Source of the DNA: Collinsella sp.
GTDB taxonomy: Bacteria; Actinomycetota; Coriobacteriia; Coriobacteriales; Coriobacteriaceae
Assembly (NCBI GenBank): GCA_019424965.1
Contig: JAHYYL010000003.1
Span: 77,273 to 106,611, forward strand
Length of the DNA: 29,339 bases
Direction of reading: 5' to 3'
The position numbers and the translations under genes were made by a program. Position 1 is the first letter of the stretch. Every line of letters starts with the position of its first letter. Shown here piece after piece: positions 1-8,234 of the stretch. Under the pieces are notes generated by a model that was not told where the DNA came from, searched no databases, and saw nothing but the letters and a program-made list of their open reading frames with translations.

Positions 1-26
1 CATCGCTGGGAGCCTTTTCAATCAAG

Positions 27-102
27 TGGTGGGCGATGAGGGATTCGAACCCCCAGCCTTGTGCGTGTAAAGCACCTGCGCTAACCGTTGCGCCAATCGC
101 CC
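27..102 (-). tRNA. tRNA-Val (anticodon UAC)
   Basis: On the minus strand this folds into a full cloverleaf. The acceptor stem is GGGCGAU paired with AUCGCCC, the D stem is GCGC/GCGC, and the anticodon loop is UUUACAC, giving anticodon UAC (valine GUA/GUG). The T arm carries the GGUUCGAAUC signature. The discriminator base is A and CCA is encoded at 27-29. The outermost pair of the anticodon stem is a G-A mismatch, so the stem has four clean pairs. It is transcribed away from asnB. Confidence 0.95.
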
Positions 103-112
103 GTGCGGAGAG

Positions 113-121
113 AGTATAGCA
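113..121 (-). promoter_or_regulatory. extended -10 promoter for tRNA-Val
   Basis: On the minus strand the sequence TTGCTATACT places an extended -10 element (TGn-TATACT) about 11 bases upstream of the mature tRNA 5' end. No good -35 box is visible, which is acceptable for an extended -10 promoter. Confidence 0.45.
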
Positions 122-289
122 AAACAATCGCCCCATTCACCTCATATCCATTAAAGGTAACCGGCGCGTGTCGGCGCGGAGCTGATTCAGTTGAGATTGC
201 CTGAACATTCCGTCCCTCTTTACACCCTCGGGTATACTCAAAAGCTACTGATTCGATTTGATACCCAGCAACAGCAGAGGGGATAGTAT

Positions 290-2170
290 ATGTGCGGTTT
301 TGTCGGTTTTGTCGGTGGGACGGATAACCAATCCGAGGTGCTCACCAAGATGATGGACCGCATCGTCCATCGTGGTCCCGACATGGGCGGCCAGTTTATC
401 GACGGCCGCGTTGCCCTGGGCTTCCGCCGCCTGTCGATCCTCGACCTGACCGAGGCCGGCGCTCAGCCCATGGCCAATGAGGACGGCAGCGTCGTTATCG
501 TCTTCAACGGCGAGATCTACAACTTCCAGGAGCTTCGCTCCGAGCTCGAGGCCAAGGGCTATATGTTCCACTGCGGCGCCGACACCGAGAGCCTCCTGCA
601 CGGCTACGAGGAGTGGGGCGAGGCCGTACTCGATCGCCTGCGCGGTATGTACGCCTTCGTCATCTGGGACAAGAAGAAGAACAAACTCTTTGGCGCCCGC
701 GATATCTTTGGCATCAAGCCGCTCTACTACTATCCCATGGCCGATGCGGGCGACGGCGCGCCGGGTGTGCTCTTTGGCTCCGAGATCAAGAGCTTCCTGG
801 ACTACCCACACTTCCACAAGGCGGTCAACAAAAAGGCCCTGCGTCCGTACATGACGCTGCAGTACTCGGCAACCGAGGAGACCTTCTTCGAGGGTGTCTA
901 CAAGCTGCCGCCGGCGCATTACTTTACCGTAGACATCCCGACCGGCAAGATGAACATTGAGCGCTATTGGGATTGCGATTACTCTGCCGTCGAGAAGCCG
1001 TTCGAGGAGTACGTTGACGAGCTGGATGAGGTTGTGCACGAGAGCGTCGAGGCCCATCGCATCGCTGATGTTAAGGTCGCGTCGTTCCTCTCCGGTGGCG
1101 TCGACTCCAGCTATATTGCCGCTTGTCTCATGCCCGACAAGACCTTCTCGGTGGGCTTCGATTACAAGAATTTCAACGAGACTAACTACGCCAAGGAGCT
1201 ATCCGACAAGCTCGGCGTCGAGAATGTTCGCAAGATGATTACCGCCGACGAGTTCTTTGGCGCACTCGAGGACATTCAGTATCACATGGACGAGCCGCAG
1301 TCCAACCTGTCTTCCGTGCCGCTGTGGTTCTTGGCCGAGATGGCCCGCAAGGACGTCACCGTCGTGCTTTCGGGCGAAGGCGCCGACGAGCTCTTTGGCG
1401 GCTACGCCTACTACGAGGACACGGTTCCGGTCCGCAAGTACAAAAAGATGGTGCCGCTGCCCATCCGTCGCGCGCTCGGTAACCTGGCGCTGCATATGCC
1501 GTACTTCAAGGGACATAACTTCCTGGTCAAGGGTGCCGAGATCCCCGAGAAGTCGTTCCTGGGACAGGCTCTGGTATGGCCGGAGCGCGAGGTCGACGGC
1601 GTGCTCAAGCCCGAGTACAACACCGGCGACGGCGCCTTTGAGCTCGCTGCACCCATCTACGCACGCGTGAAGGGCCAGCCCGAGCTGGTCAAGAAGCAGT
1701 ACCTGGACATGAACATGTGGCTCCCGGGCGACATTCTGCTCAAGGCCGACAAGATGTGCATGGCACATTCGCTGGAGCTGCGCGTGCCCTTCCTGGACCG
1801 CAAAGTCATGGAGTTCGCCGAGCACATTCCCGACCGCTACCGCATCAACGAGAACGGCAACAAACAGGTACTCCGCCACGCTGCCAACAAGTCGCTGCCC
1901 GATGAGTGGGCCACCCGTCCCAAGGTGGGCTTCCCGGTGCCGATTGTCTACTGGCTGCGCGAGCAAAAGTGGTACGACTATGTCAAGGAGTACTTCACCG
2001 CGCCGTGGGCAAGCGAGTTCTTCGATACCGACGAGCTCATGCACCTGCTCGATTTGCACTTTGCGGGCAAGGGCGATTTCCAGCGCAAGATCTATACGCC
2101 GCTCGTGTTCCTGGTGTGGTACAAGCGCTTCTTTATCGACGAGGACCAGCCCGCTGTTCAGGCTGCCTAG
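290..2170 (+). CDS. asnB: asparagine synthetase (glutamine-hydrolysing)
   Basis: Makes asparagine from aspartate, ATP and glutamine in the cytoplasm. The 626-residue protein has the two expected domains. The N-terminal class II glutamine amidotransferase domain begins Met-Cys-Gly, so Cys2 is the nucleophile after Met removal, and carries RRLSILDL near 46-53, NGEIYN at 73-78 and GADTE at 96-100. The C-terminal synthetase domain has the ATP pyrophosphatase loop SGGVDSS at 268-274 and the GEGADELFGGY motif. Length fits the family. An AGAGGGG ribosome-binding site lies a few bases before ATG 290. A -10-like TATACT is at 233-238, without a convincing -35. The gene is followed by a strong terminator, so it is probably monocistronic. 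Confidence 0.95.
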   Translation: MCGFVGFVGGTDNQSEVLTKMMDRIVHRGPDMGGQFIDGRVALGFRRLSILDLTEAGAQPMANEDGSVVIVFNGEIYNFQELRSELEAKGYMFHCGADTESLLHGYEEWGEAVLDRLRGMYAFVIWDKKKNKLFGARDIFGIKPLYYYPMADAGDGAPGVLFGSEIKSFLDYPHFHKAVNKKALRPYMTLQYSATEETFFEGVYKLPPAHYFTVDIPTGKMNIERYWDCDYSAVEKPFEEYVDELDEVVHESVEAHRIADVKVASFLSGGVDSSYIAACLMPDKTFSVGFDYKNFNETNYAKELSDKLGVENVRKMITADEFFGALEDIQYHMDEPQSNLSSVPLWFLAEMARKDVTVVLSGEGADELFGGYAYYEDTVPVRKYKKMVPLPIRRALGNLALHMPYFKGHNFLVKGAEIPEKSFLGQALVWPEREVDGVLKPEYNTGDGAFELAAPIYARVKGQPELVKKQYLDMNMWLPGDILLKADKMCMAHSLELRVPFLDRKVMEFAEHIPDRYRINENGNKQVLRHAANKSLPDEWATRPKVGFPVPIVYWLREQKWYDYVKEYFTAPWASEFFDTDELMHLLDLHFAGKGDFQRKIYTPLVFLVWYKRFFIDEDQPAVQAA

Positions 2171-2195
2171 CCTCGGCTTACGAACGCCTGCGCGT

Positions 2196-2220
2196 AACGG
2201 CTCCTCCGGGAGCCGTTTTT
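2196..2220 (+). terminator. intrinsic terminator of asnB
   Basis: A nine-pair stem (AACGGCTCC with GGAGCCGTT) closes a four-base loop and runs directly into a run of T ending at 2220. It lies 26 bases after the asnB stop. Confidence 0.85.
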
Positions 2221-2247
2221 GCGTGGGTGCGTTTCAGTTACTATAAA
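2219..2247 (+). promoter_or_regulatory. promoter of murE
   Basis: A -35 box TTGCGT (2219-2224) and a -10 box TATAAA (2242-2247) are separated by 17 bases. The -35 starts inside the T-run of the asnB terminator. The murE start codon is 36 bases downstream of the -10. Confidence 0.65.
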
Positions 2248-2282
2248 AACCGTCCCTGCCAAATGGCTGAGAAAGGTGAAAG

Positions 2283-3845
2283 ATGCACCATTCGGATTCC
2301 GCGACCGTGACCACGGTCGATACGCTTGCCAAGCTTCTCGATGTGTTCGGCGAGCTGCGCGCATCAGAGCAGGTTGACGAGCGTACCGTGACCGGCTGCT
2401 CGTTTGATTCGCGCGCGGTCTCGGCAGGTGACGTGTTCTTTTGCAAAGGCGCTGCCTTTAAGCCCGCGTTTTTGAGCATGGCGCTCGATGCGGGCGCCGT
2501 CGCATTTGTGTGCGAAGAGTCGCTGGTCGAGTCTCTGGAACCGCTGGCGCAGGAGAGCGGTGCTGCGATGCTGGTTGTTGATAGCGTTCGCACGGCCATG
2601 GCCCTGTTGCCGCCGGAGGTCTACGACCGTCCCGACCACGACGTCAAGATCGTGGGCATCACCGGTACCAAGGGAAAGACCACTGCCGCTTTTATGCTCC
2701 AGTCGATTATCAAGGCGGCGGGCGAGTCCTGCGGCATCATCGGCTCGGTGAGTACCGACGATGGTATCGAGTGCTACGAGAGCACCAACACCACGCCCGA
2801 GGCCCCCGAGGTCTGGCGCCATATCGCCAACTGCCGCACGTCCGGTCGCCAGTCCATGGTCATGGAGGTCTCGAGCCAGGCGCTCAAGTACCAACGCGTC
2901 GAGAATCTGCCGTTTGACGTGGCGTGCTTCCTCAACATCGGCCGCGACCACATCTCGCCGATCGAACACCCCACGTTTGAGGATTATTTTGAGAGCAAAC
3001 TCAGGATCTTTGACCAGGCAAAGACCGCCGTGGTGAATCTGGGCACCGAAGAGGTTGACCGTGTGCTGGAGGCAGCGTCGACGGCCGAGCGCTTGGTGAC
3101 CGTTGGCGTCGAGCATCCCGAGGCAAGCCTGTGGGCAAGCGATGTCCGCGTGCTCGGCTTTAGCATCGAGTTTAACCTGCATGGCCTGTGTGCTGACGAG
3201 TCCGAGGCGGGGGAGAAGGTCCTGCTGGGCATCGCGGGCGACTTTAACGTGGAAAACGCGTTGGTCGCTATCGCCGCTGCGCACGAGATCGGCATCGGTA
3301 TCGAGGCTATCAAGAAGGGCCTCTCCAAACTGCGTGTGCCGGGCCGTATGGAGGTCGTGGAGTCGAAGGACGGCCGCGTGATCTGCGTCGTTGACTATGC
3401 GCACAACCAGCTTTCGTTCCGATCGCTTTTCTCGTCGGTTAAGCGCGCGTTTCCCACTAGTCCAGTCATTGCAGTGTTTGGCGCTGCCGGCGGCAAGGCG
3501 CAGGAGCGCCGCGAGCAGCTTCCGCGCGAGGCCGCACCATATTCCGACCTGATGATCTTTACCAACGAGGATCCGGCTCACGAGGACCCGATGAAGGTCT
3601 GCCGCGAGCTTGCCGAACATGTTCCCGACGATACGCCGAACAAGATCATTCTCGATCGCGAGGCTGCTGTGCACGCGGCATTCAAGGCGGCGCGCGAGGA
3701 GTACGTCAACGCCGATGCTCCCACCATTGTCTTGCTGCTGGCAAAGGGTGACGAGGAGCTCATGCACGTGGGCGACAAGTTCGTGCCCATCGAGAGCGAC
3801 CTTTCGCTGGCCAATCGCCTCATCGATGTTACCCAGTTTGACTAA
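2283..3845 (+). CDS. murE: UDP-N-acetylmuramoyl-tripeptide synthetase (MurE family)
   Basis: Adds the third, diamino residue to UDP-MurNAc-dipeptide during cytoplasmic peptidoglycan precursor synthesis. The 520-residue protein has the Mur ligase plan. The N-terminal UDP-binding domain carries the FDSRAVSAGDVFFC stretch. The central ATPase domain has P-loop GITGTKGKTT at 125-134, the MEVSSQALK motif, NIGRDHISP and a lysine in FESKLRIF at the position usually carbamylated. The C-terminal domain has VDYAHNQ. Where meso-diaminopimelate enzymes have DNPR, this protein reads TNEDPAHEDP, closer to the DNPAND form of lysine-type enzymes. The third residue is therefore probably not diaminopimelate; lysine or ornithine is inferred. 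A GAAAGGTGA ribosome-binding site precedes ATG 2283. Confidence 0.88.
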   Translation: MHHSDSATVTTVDTLAKLLDVFGELRASEQVDERTVTGCSFDSRAVSAGDVFFCKGAAFKPAFLSMALDAGAVAFVCEESLVESLEPLAQESGAAMLVVDSVRTAMALLPPEVYDRPDHDVKIVGITGTKGKTTAAFMLQSIIKAAGESCGIIGSVSTDDGIECYESTNTTPEAPEVWRHIANCRTSGRQSMVMEVSSQALKYQRVENLPFDVACFLNIGRDHISPIEHPTFEDYFESKLRIFDQAKTAVVNLGTEEVDRVLEAASTAERLVTVGVEHPEASLWASDVRVLGFSIEFNLHGLCADESEAGEKVLLGIAGDFNVENALVAIAAAHEIGIGIEAIKKGLSKLRVPGRMEVVESKDGRVICVVDYAHNQLSFRSLFSSVKRAFPTSPVIAVFGAAGGKAQERREQLPREAAPYSDLMIFTNEDPAHEDPMKVCRELAEHVPDDTPNKIILDREAAVHAAFKAAREEYVNADAPTIVLLLAKGDEELMHVGDKFVPIESDLSLANRLIDVTQFD

Positions 3846-3873
3846 TGAACTGCGATGAGGGCGGCGTCCTGAG

Positions 3874-3899
3874 CGCGCTGCCGTTGCAAGCGCGTTTTT
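3874..3899 (+). terminator. intrinsic terminator of murE
   Basis: CGCGCT at 3874-3879 pairs with AGCGCG at 3889-3894 around a nine-base loop, followed by TTTTT. It lies about 30 bases after the murE stop. Confidence 0.6.
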
Positions 3900-3956
3900 C
3901 CTCGAGTGAGGCGCGCCGCCTAAGACCAGAAGCCCCTTCTACGTAATGGAGTAACC

Positions 3957-4868
3957 ATGTCCCACAACACCCTGCCGACCGTTGCCGAGCTTTCGGGCGA
4001 GATGCGCGAGCGCTTGGCCAAGGTCAAGTACGTCTTTACCGACCTGGATGCTACGATGCTCGCACCCGGCTCGTGCGTGCTGCGCGACAACGACGGCAAC
4101 CCCTCGACCAAGCTCGTCGAGGCTGTCGTGGCACTTGCTCGCGCCGGCATCCAAGTGGTTCCCACCTCGGGCCGCAACCGCACCATGATCCACGAGGATG
4201 CGCGCGTGCTCGGCCTCAACTCCTACATTGGTGAGATGGGTGGCCTGGTCATGTACGATCTCAAGGCCAACGATTGGGAGTATCTGACCGGCGATATGCC
4301 CTACGACCCATCTTGCGGTCTCACGCCGCACCAGGTGATCGAGCAGACTGGCGTGTGCGAGAAGATCCTCGCCCGCTGGCCGCACAAGATCGAGTATCAC
4401 AACGACATGTCGACCGGCTACAAGTACCGCGAGGTTACCGTCGGCATGCGCGGCGACATCCCCGATGACGAGGCGCAGGCCATCCTCGACGAGGCCGGCT
4501 GTGGCCTGGTGTGGGCCTGTAACGGTCACCTGACGCATCTGTCCAAGCCGACGACGCTCGAGCTCGATCGCGTCGAGGACGGTCGTGCATTCAACATCAA
4601 CCCCGCGGGCCTCAACAAAGGCGTCGCCATTGCGCGCTTCTGCGAGCACCTGGGGATCGAGCGCGAGGAGACGCTCGCGCTCGGCGATTCCGAGTCCGAC
4701 TTCTACATGGCCGATCACGTGGGCACGTTCTGCCTGGTCGAGAATGGCCTGACGAGCGCCGGCGCGCCCGAGTTCCTGGCTGCTTGCGAGAACGCTTTCG
4801 TTACGCGCGGCAAAATTGTCGACGGTTGGGCGGCGACGGCAGAGCTGCTGGTCACGGCGCGTTCGTAG
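3957..4868 (+). CDS. HAD-superfamily hydrolase, subclass IIB phosphatase
   Basis: A 303-residue cytoplasmic phosphatase of the haloacid dehalogenase superfamily. Motif I is FTDLDATM, with the nucleophile and acid Asp29/Asp31. Motif II is PTSGR at 69-73. The motif III lysine is Lys221 in LNKGVAI, and motif IV is GDSESD at 243-248. A large cap region (about 85-215) between motifs II and III and the GDSESD form fit the IIB group, which contains sugar phosphatases, sucrose-phosphate phosphatases and Cof-type enzymes. The substrate cannot be read from sequence. It is 54 bases upstream of murI and probably cotranscribed. A GGAG ribosome-binding site lies just before ATG 3957. Confidence 0.85.
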   Translation: MSHNTLPTVAELSGEMRERLAKVKYVFTDLDATMLAPGSCVLRDNDGNPSTKLVEAVVALARAGIQVVPTSGRNRTMIHEDARVLGLNSYIGEMGGLVMYDLKANDWEYLTGDMPYDPSCGLTPHQVIEQTGVCEKILARWPHKIEYHNDMSTGYKYREVTVGMRGDIPDDEAQAILDEAGCGLVWACNGHLTHLSKPTTLELDRVEDGRAFNINPAGLNKGVAIARFCEHLGIEREETLALGDSESDFYMADHVGTFCLVENGLTSAGAPEFLAACENAFVTRGKIVDGWAATAELLVTARS

Positions 4869-4921
4869 CGCGGCGTCGCCGCACTTGGATATGTCTTTTC
4901 GAGAGAGAATCTGGTGAGGTA

Positions 4922-5806
4922 ATGTCCGATATCAAGAATCTGGCCGGGGACACGCGCCCTATTGGCGTATTCGACTCGGGTCTTGGTGGTCTGACGGTTG
5001 CGCGCGCCATCGCGACGGCGCTGCCGCACGAGTCCGTCTACTACTTCGGCGACACAAAACGCTGCCCCTACGGCACGCGCACCGAGGATGAGGTGCGCTC
5101 GTTTGCGTTGCAGGCGGGCCGTTGGCTGTCGAAGCACGACGTCAAGATTATGGTCATCGCCTGCAACACGGCGACCGCTGCGGCCTTGCGTCTGGCCCAG
5201 CAGGTGCTCGACGTTCCCGGCATCGGTGTGATCGCACCGGGCGCACGCGCGGCAATCAACAGCACTCGCACGCGCCGGGTGGGCGTGCTCGCCACCAACC
5301 TCACCATTCGCTCGGGCGCCTACACGCGCGCCATCCAGGATCTGGATGCCGGCGTCGATGTATACGGTTGTCCTGCCTCGAGCTTTGTCGAGGTTGTCGA
5401 ACACGAGCTCGCCTCGGGTGCACATCTGCAGGAACAGTGGCTTGAGAACGAGGACATCTTCGATACGCCTGCCGTGCGTGCGCTGGTGGGTGCCACGGTT
5501 GAGCCGCTGCGCGACCACGGTATCGATACCGTGGTGCTCGGCTGTACGCATTTTCCGCTGTTGGTGGGACCTATCCGTCATGCGCTGGGGCCTGGGGTGC
5601 GCGTCGTGAGTTCCGCCGAGGAGACCACGCGCGAGCTGACCGATATCCTCACGCGCCGCGAGCAGCTGGCGGGCGACGCCGCCGAGCCGCAGCATCGTTT
5701 TGCCACGACGGCCGATAACATTGCCGAGTTTGCGGTGGCGGGCAGCTTTATCTTTGGTCAGCCGCTCAAGAGCATTGAGCATATCGATATCGATGAGCTG
5801 AAATAG
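4922..5806 (+). CDS. murI: glutamate racemase
   Basis: Interconverts L- and D-glutamate to supply D-Glu for the peptidoglycan stem peptide. The 294-residue protein starts at ATG 4922 after a GGTGAGG ribosome-binding site. The open frame extends further upstream, but that stretch overlaps the HAD gene and lacks family similarity. Conserved blocks are GVFDSGLGGLTV with Asp18, YFGDTKRCPYG, and the two catalytic cysteines Cys81 in ACNTATA and Cys208 in LGCTHFPLL. Length is slightly above the usual 260-280 residues because of a longer C-terminus. Together with murE it makes this region partly dedicated to cell-wall precursors. Confidence 0.94.
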   Translation: MSDIKNLAGDTRPIGVFDSGLGGLTVARAIATALPHESVYYFGDTKRCPYGTRTEDEVRSFALQAGRWLSKHDVKIMVIACNTATAAALRLAQQVLDVPGIGVIAPGARAAINSTRTRRVGVLATNLTIRSGAYTRAIQDLDAGVDVYGCPASSFVEVVEHELASGAHLQEQWLENEDIFDTPAVRALVGATVEPLRDHGIDTVVLGCTHFPLLVGPIRHALGPGVRVVSSAEETTRELTDILTRREQLAGDAAEPQHRFATTADNIAEFAVAGSFIFGQPLKSIEHIDIDELK

Positions 5807-5860
5807 ATGCAAGGCCGCCGCCAAAGCCTTCGCCACATTTTTTGCCGAAAGGATCTTTCT

Positions 5861-6586
5861 ATGGAGTACATGCAGGTCAACCGCGCCAACGGCCGCGCCG
5901 CCAACGAGTTGCGTCCCGTTAAGCTCACCCGTGGCGTCATGAAGCACGCCCACGGTTCGTGCCTGGCCGAGTTCGGCGACACGCGCGTGCTGTGCGCCGC
6001 CACTATCGAGGAGGGCGTGCCGGGCTGGCGAAAGGGAGCTAAGGCCGGCTGGGTGACCGCGGAATACGCCATGCTGCCGACGTCGACCGGCAAGCGCTGC
6101 AAGCGCGAACACGCCAACCGCAAGGGCCGCTCCATGGAGATCGAGCGCCTCATTGGCCGCAGCCTGCGTACCGTCGTCAACATGAAGGCGCTCGGCGAGT
6201 ACACCGTCACCGTCGACTGCGATGTGATTCAGGCCGATGGCGGCACGCGTACAGCGAGCATCACCGGCGCCTGGGTGGCGCTGCACGACGCCCTCGCCAT
6301 GTGGGTCGAGGCGGGCAAGATCGAGCGCATCCCGCTTACCGGCCAGGTGGCTGCAATCTCCATGGGCGTTGTCGACGGCAATACGCTGCTTGACCTCGAT
6401 TATTCCGAGGACAGCCATGCCGAAGTCGACATGAACCTCGTTGCCACCGACACCGGTGAGATGATCGAGCTCCAGGGCACTGGCGAGCAGGCGCCCTTTG
6501 ACCGTAAGCGCCTCAACGCCCTGCTCGACTTGGGCGACAAAGGCATCGCTGAGCTCATCGAGCTTCAGCGCCAAGCCATCGCCTAA
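5861..6586 (+). CDS. rph: ribonuclease PH
   Basis: A phosphate-dependent 3'-5' exoribonuclease that trims tRNA 3' ends. The start is set at ATG 5861 because a GAAAGGA ribosome-binding site sits seven bases before it. An in-frame ATG at 5807, directly after the murI stop, would add 18 atypical residues. The 241-residue product has the family size and signatures: RGVMKHAHGSCLAEFG near the N-terminus, AEYAMLPTSTGKR, the basic substrate-binding stretch REHANRKGRSMEIERLIGR, and CDVIQADGGTRTA. The gap after murI is 54 bases, so it is likely in the same transcript. Confidence 0.94.
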   Translation: MEYMQVNRANGRAANELRPVKLTRGVMKHAHGSCLAEFGDTRVLCAATIEEGVPGWRKGAKAGWVTAEYAMLPTSTGKRCKREHANRKGRSMEIERLIGRSLRTVVNMKALGEYTVTVDCDVIQADGGTRTASITGAWVALHDALAMWVEAGKIERIPLTGQVAAISMGVVDGNTLLDLDYSEDSHAEVDMNLVATDTGEMIELQGTGEQAPFDRKRLNALLDLGDKGIAELIELQRQAIA

Positions 6587-6621
6587 CCTGCCAAAAAGGG
6601 ACAGGTTTATTTTGGCAGGTT
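6585..6621 (+). terminator. perfect inverted repeat after rph, terminator-like
   Basis: AACCTGCCAAAA (6585-6596) and TTTTGGCAGGTT (6610-6621) are perfect 12-base inverted arms around a 13-base AGGGACAGG-containing loop, followed by TTATC. The left arm overlaps the rph stop codon. It could terminate rph. The loop wording also resembles the REP-like GGGAC repeats seen at 12391-12436. Confidence 0.5.
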
Positions 6622-6729
6622 TTATCTGGGAAAACGTCGAAGTATAAGACTGCCGTTGATTGAGAGGGGAGAGGCGGAGGCCCTCGTCGCCCTCGGCGCG
6701 GCATTGCTATAGAGACAAGGAGACCACTC

Positions 6730-7371
6730 ATGGCACTTGAGAAGATCGACATCGACACCCTCGACCCGGCGGCGACCATTGTCGTGGCAACGGGCAACGC
6801 CCATAAGCTCACCGAGATCGAGGCCATTTTAGGCAAGGTCATGCCCGAGGTTCGCTTTGTGGCGCTCGGCCAGCTGGGCGATTTTGAGGACCCCGAGGAA
6901 AACGGCACGACGTTTTTGGAGAACGCCATCATCAAGGCGCAGGCTGCGGTCGAGGAGACGGGCCTTATGGCCATTGCCGACGATTCTGGCCTGGTCGTTG
7001 ATGCCCTGGACGGCGAGCCTGGCGTGTATAGCGCGCGCTATGCGGGCGTGCACGGAGACGATGCCGCCAACAACGCCAAGCTTCTCGTGAATCTGGAGGG
7101 CGTGGCCGACGAGGATCGCACCGCGCGCTTTAGGAGCGTCGTTGCGCTCATCGACACGGACGGTTTGGTCACCTATGGTGAGGGCGCCTGCGAGGGCACT
7201 ATCGCACACGAGGGCCGCGGCGATCACGGCTTTGGCTACGACCCGCTGTTCCTGCCGGTCGACACGCCGGGCAAGACCATGGCCGAGCTGACGGCGGAGG
7301 AGAAGAACGCCATCAGCCATCGATTCCATGCGCTCGAGCACCTATCCGCCAAACTGACGGGCGAGGAGTAG
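6730..7371 (+). CDS. rdgB: XTP/dITP pyrophosphatase (RdgB/HAM1 family)
   Basis: Hydrolyses non-canonical purine nucleoside triphosphates (ITP, XTP) to monophosphates, keeping them out of DNA and RNA. The 213-residue protein has the substrate-binding TGNAHK at 21-26, IADDSGLVVDAL with Asp84/Asp85 (catalytic/metal), GVYSARYAG at 99-106, HGFGYDPLF and the C-terminal SHRFHAL. ATG 6730 follows an AAGGAG ribosome-binding site. An rph-rdgB neighbourhood is common in Gram-positive bacteria. It runs almost directly into dtd, with three bases between them. Confidence 0.93.
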   Translation: MALEKIDIDTLDPAATIVVATGNAHKLTEIEAILGKVMPEVRFVALGQLGDFEDPEENGTTFLENAIIKAQAAVEETGLMAIADDSGLVVDALDGEPGVYSARYAGVHGDDAANNAKLLVNLEGVADEDRTARFRSVVALIDTDGLVTYGEGACEGTIAHEGRGDHGFGYDPLFLPVDTPGKTMAELTAEEKNAISHRFHALEHLSAKLTGEE

Positions 7372-7374
7372 GCC

Positions 7375-7821
7375 GTGCGCGCGGTGGTGCAGCGCGTGCT
7401 CAACGCCGGCGTGACGGTCGACGGCGAGTGCGTGGGCCGTATTGGACGTGGCTACCTGGTGCTGCTGGGCGTGGGCCACGGCGACACGCGCGCCGAGGCC
7501 GATAAGCTGTGGGGCAAGCTCCGGGGCTTGCGCATTAACGAGGACGAGAACGGCAAGACCAACCTGGCACTTGCCGATGTCGACGGCGAGGTGCTCGTGG
7601 TGTCGCAGTTCACGCTGTTCGCCGATTGCCGCCACGGTCGCCGTCCGTCGTTTACCGATGCGGGCGCGCCCGATGTTGCCAACGAGCTCTACGAGTACTT
7701 CCTGACGCTCGTTCGTCAAGATGTCGAACACGTGGCGCACGGCATCTTTGGCGCCGATATGAAAGTCGACCTCGTCAACGACGGCCCATTCACCATCGTC
7801 CTCGATACCGACAATCTGTAA
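7375..7821 (+). CDS. dtd: D-aminoacyl-tRNA deacylase
   Basis: Removes D-amino acids mischarged onto tRNA. The 148-residue protein starts with GTG at 7375, three bases after rdgB, with a GGCGAGGAG ribosome-binding site inside the rdgB end. It begins MRAVVQRV as the family does. It contains the active-site SQFTLFAD at 77-84 with Thr80, and the C-terminal NDGPFT in place of the commoner NDGPVT. Size matches the family (about 145-150). Confidence 0.93.
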   Translation: MRAVVQRVLNAGVTVDGECVGRIGRGYLVLLGVGHGDTRAEADKLWGKLRGLRINEDENGKTNLALADVDGEVLVVSQFTLFADCRHGRRPSFTDAGAPDVANELYEYFLTLVRQDVEHVAHGIFGADMKVDLVNDGPFTIVLDTDNL

Positions 7822-7838
7822 GTAGCCAAATTAGCTAC

Positions 7839-7868
7839 TTGCGCGTGGTCGCAACAGGGTGCTATAGT
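7839..7868 (+). promoter_or_regulatory. promoter of veg-ispE
   Basis: TTGCGC (7839-7844) and TATAGT (7863-7868) are separated by 18 bases. The -35 overlaps the right arm of a seven-pair hairpin (7820-7840, AAGTAGC/GCTACTT) that follows the dtd stop. Confidence 0.55.
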
Positions 7869-7888
7869 ATTAGAGTTTTGTCTATCTT

Positions 7889-7908
7889 AGGGGTATTATC
7901 CCCTTTTT
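7889..7908 (+). promoter_or_regulatory. small leader hairpin with T-run before veg
   Basis: AGGGG (7889-7893) pairs with CCCCT (7900-7904) around a six-base loop, and the T-run continues to 7908. It falls between the predicted transcription start (about 7875) and the veg ribosome-binding site, so it would sit in the 5' leader like a weak attenuator. The stem is only five pairs. Confidence 0.35.
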
Positions 7909-7935
7909 GAATTGCATCTTCTGGAGGCCCTGTTC

Positions 7936-8232
7936 ATGGAAGAGATGGAAGTCAATCACGTCGACGACATCCACGAGAAGCTGACCAATATGGTGGGCGA
8001 TCGCGTTAAGGTGAAGGCCAACATGGGCCGCACCCGCGTCGTCGAGCGCATGGGCACCATCAAGAGCGTCCACCCCGCCGTCTTTATCGTCGAGGTTGAC
8101 GAGCGCCGAGGCCGCAAGTCGCGTCAGTCCTACCAGTATATCGATGTCCTCACCGGTCAGGTCGAGCTGTTCGACCCCGAGAGCGGCGAGCATATCTTTA
8201 CCCCGCTCGGCAATCAGCTCGAGGAGCACTAA
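7936..8232 (+). CDS. veg: Veg protein (DUF1021 family)
   Basis: A 98-residue small protein of the Veg family, a short SH3-like beta-barrel protein linked in Bacillus subtilis to biofilm and spore outgrowth and abundant in growing cells. Its molecular role is not settled. Family features are GDRVKVKANMGRTRVVE, GTIKSVHPAVFIVEVD and the QSYQYIDVLTGQVEL stretch. ATG 7936 was chosen because TGGAGG ends eight bases before it; an in-frame TTG at 7912 lacks one. It sits two bases ahead of ispE, an arrangement (veg-ispE) also seen in Firmicutes. Confidence 0.88.
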   Translation: MEEMEVNHVDDIHEKLTNMVGDRVKVKANMGRTRVVERMGTIKSVHPAVFIVEVDERRGRKSRQSYQYIDVLTGQVELFDPESGEHIFTPLGNQLEEH

Positions 8233-8234
8233 CG

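Noticed and set aside
4715..6574. A 619-codon minus-strand open frame across murI and rph
   Set aside because: It is a shadow of GC-rich genes on the plus strand, with no recognisable domains. murI and rph have full family signatures.
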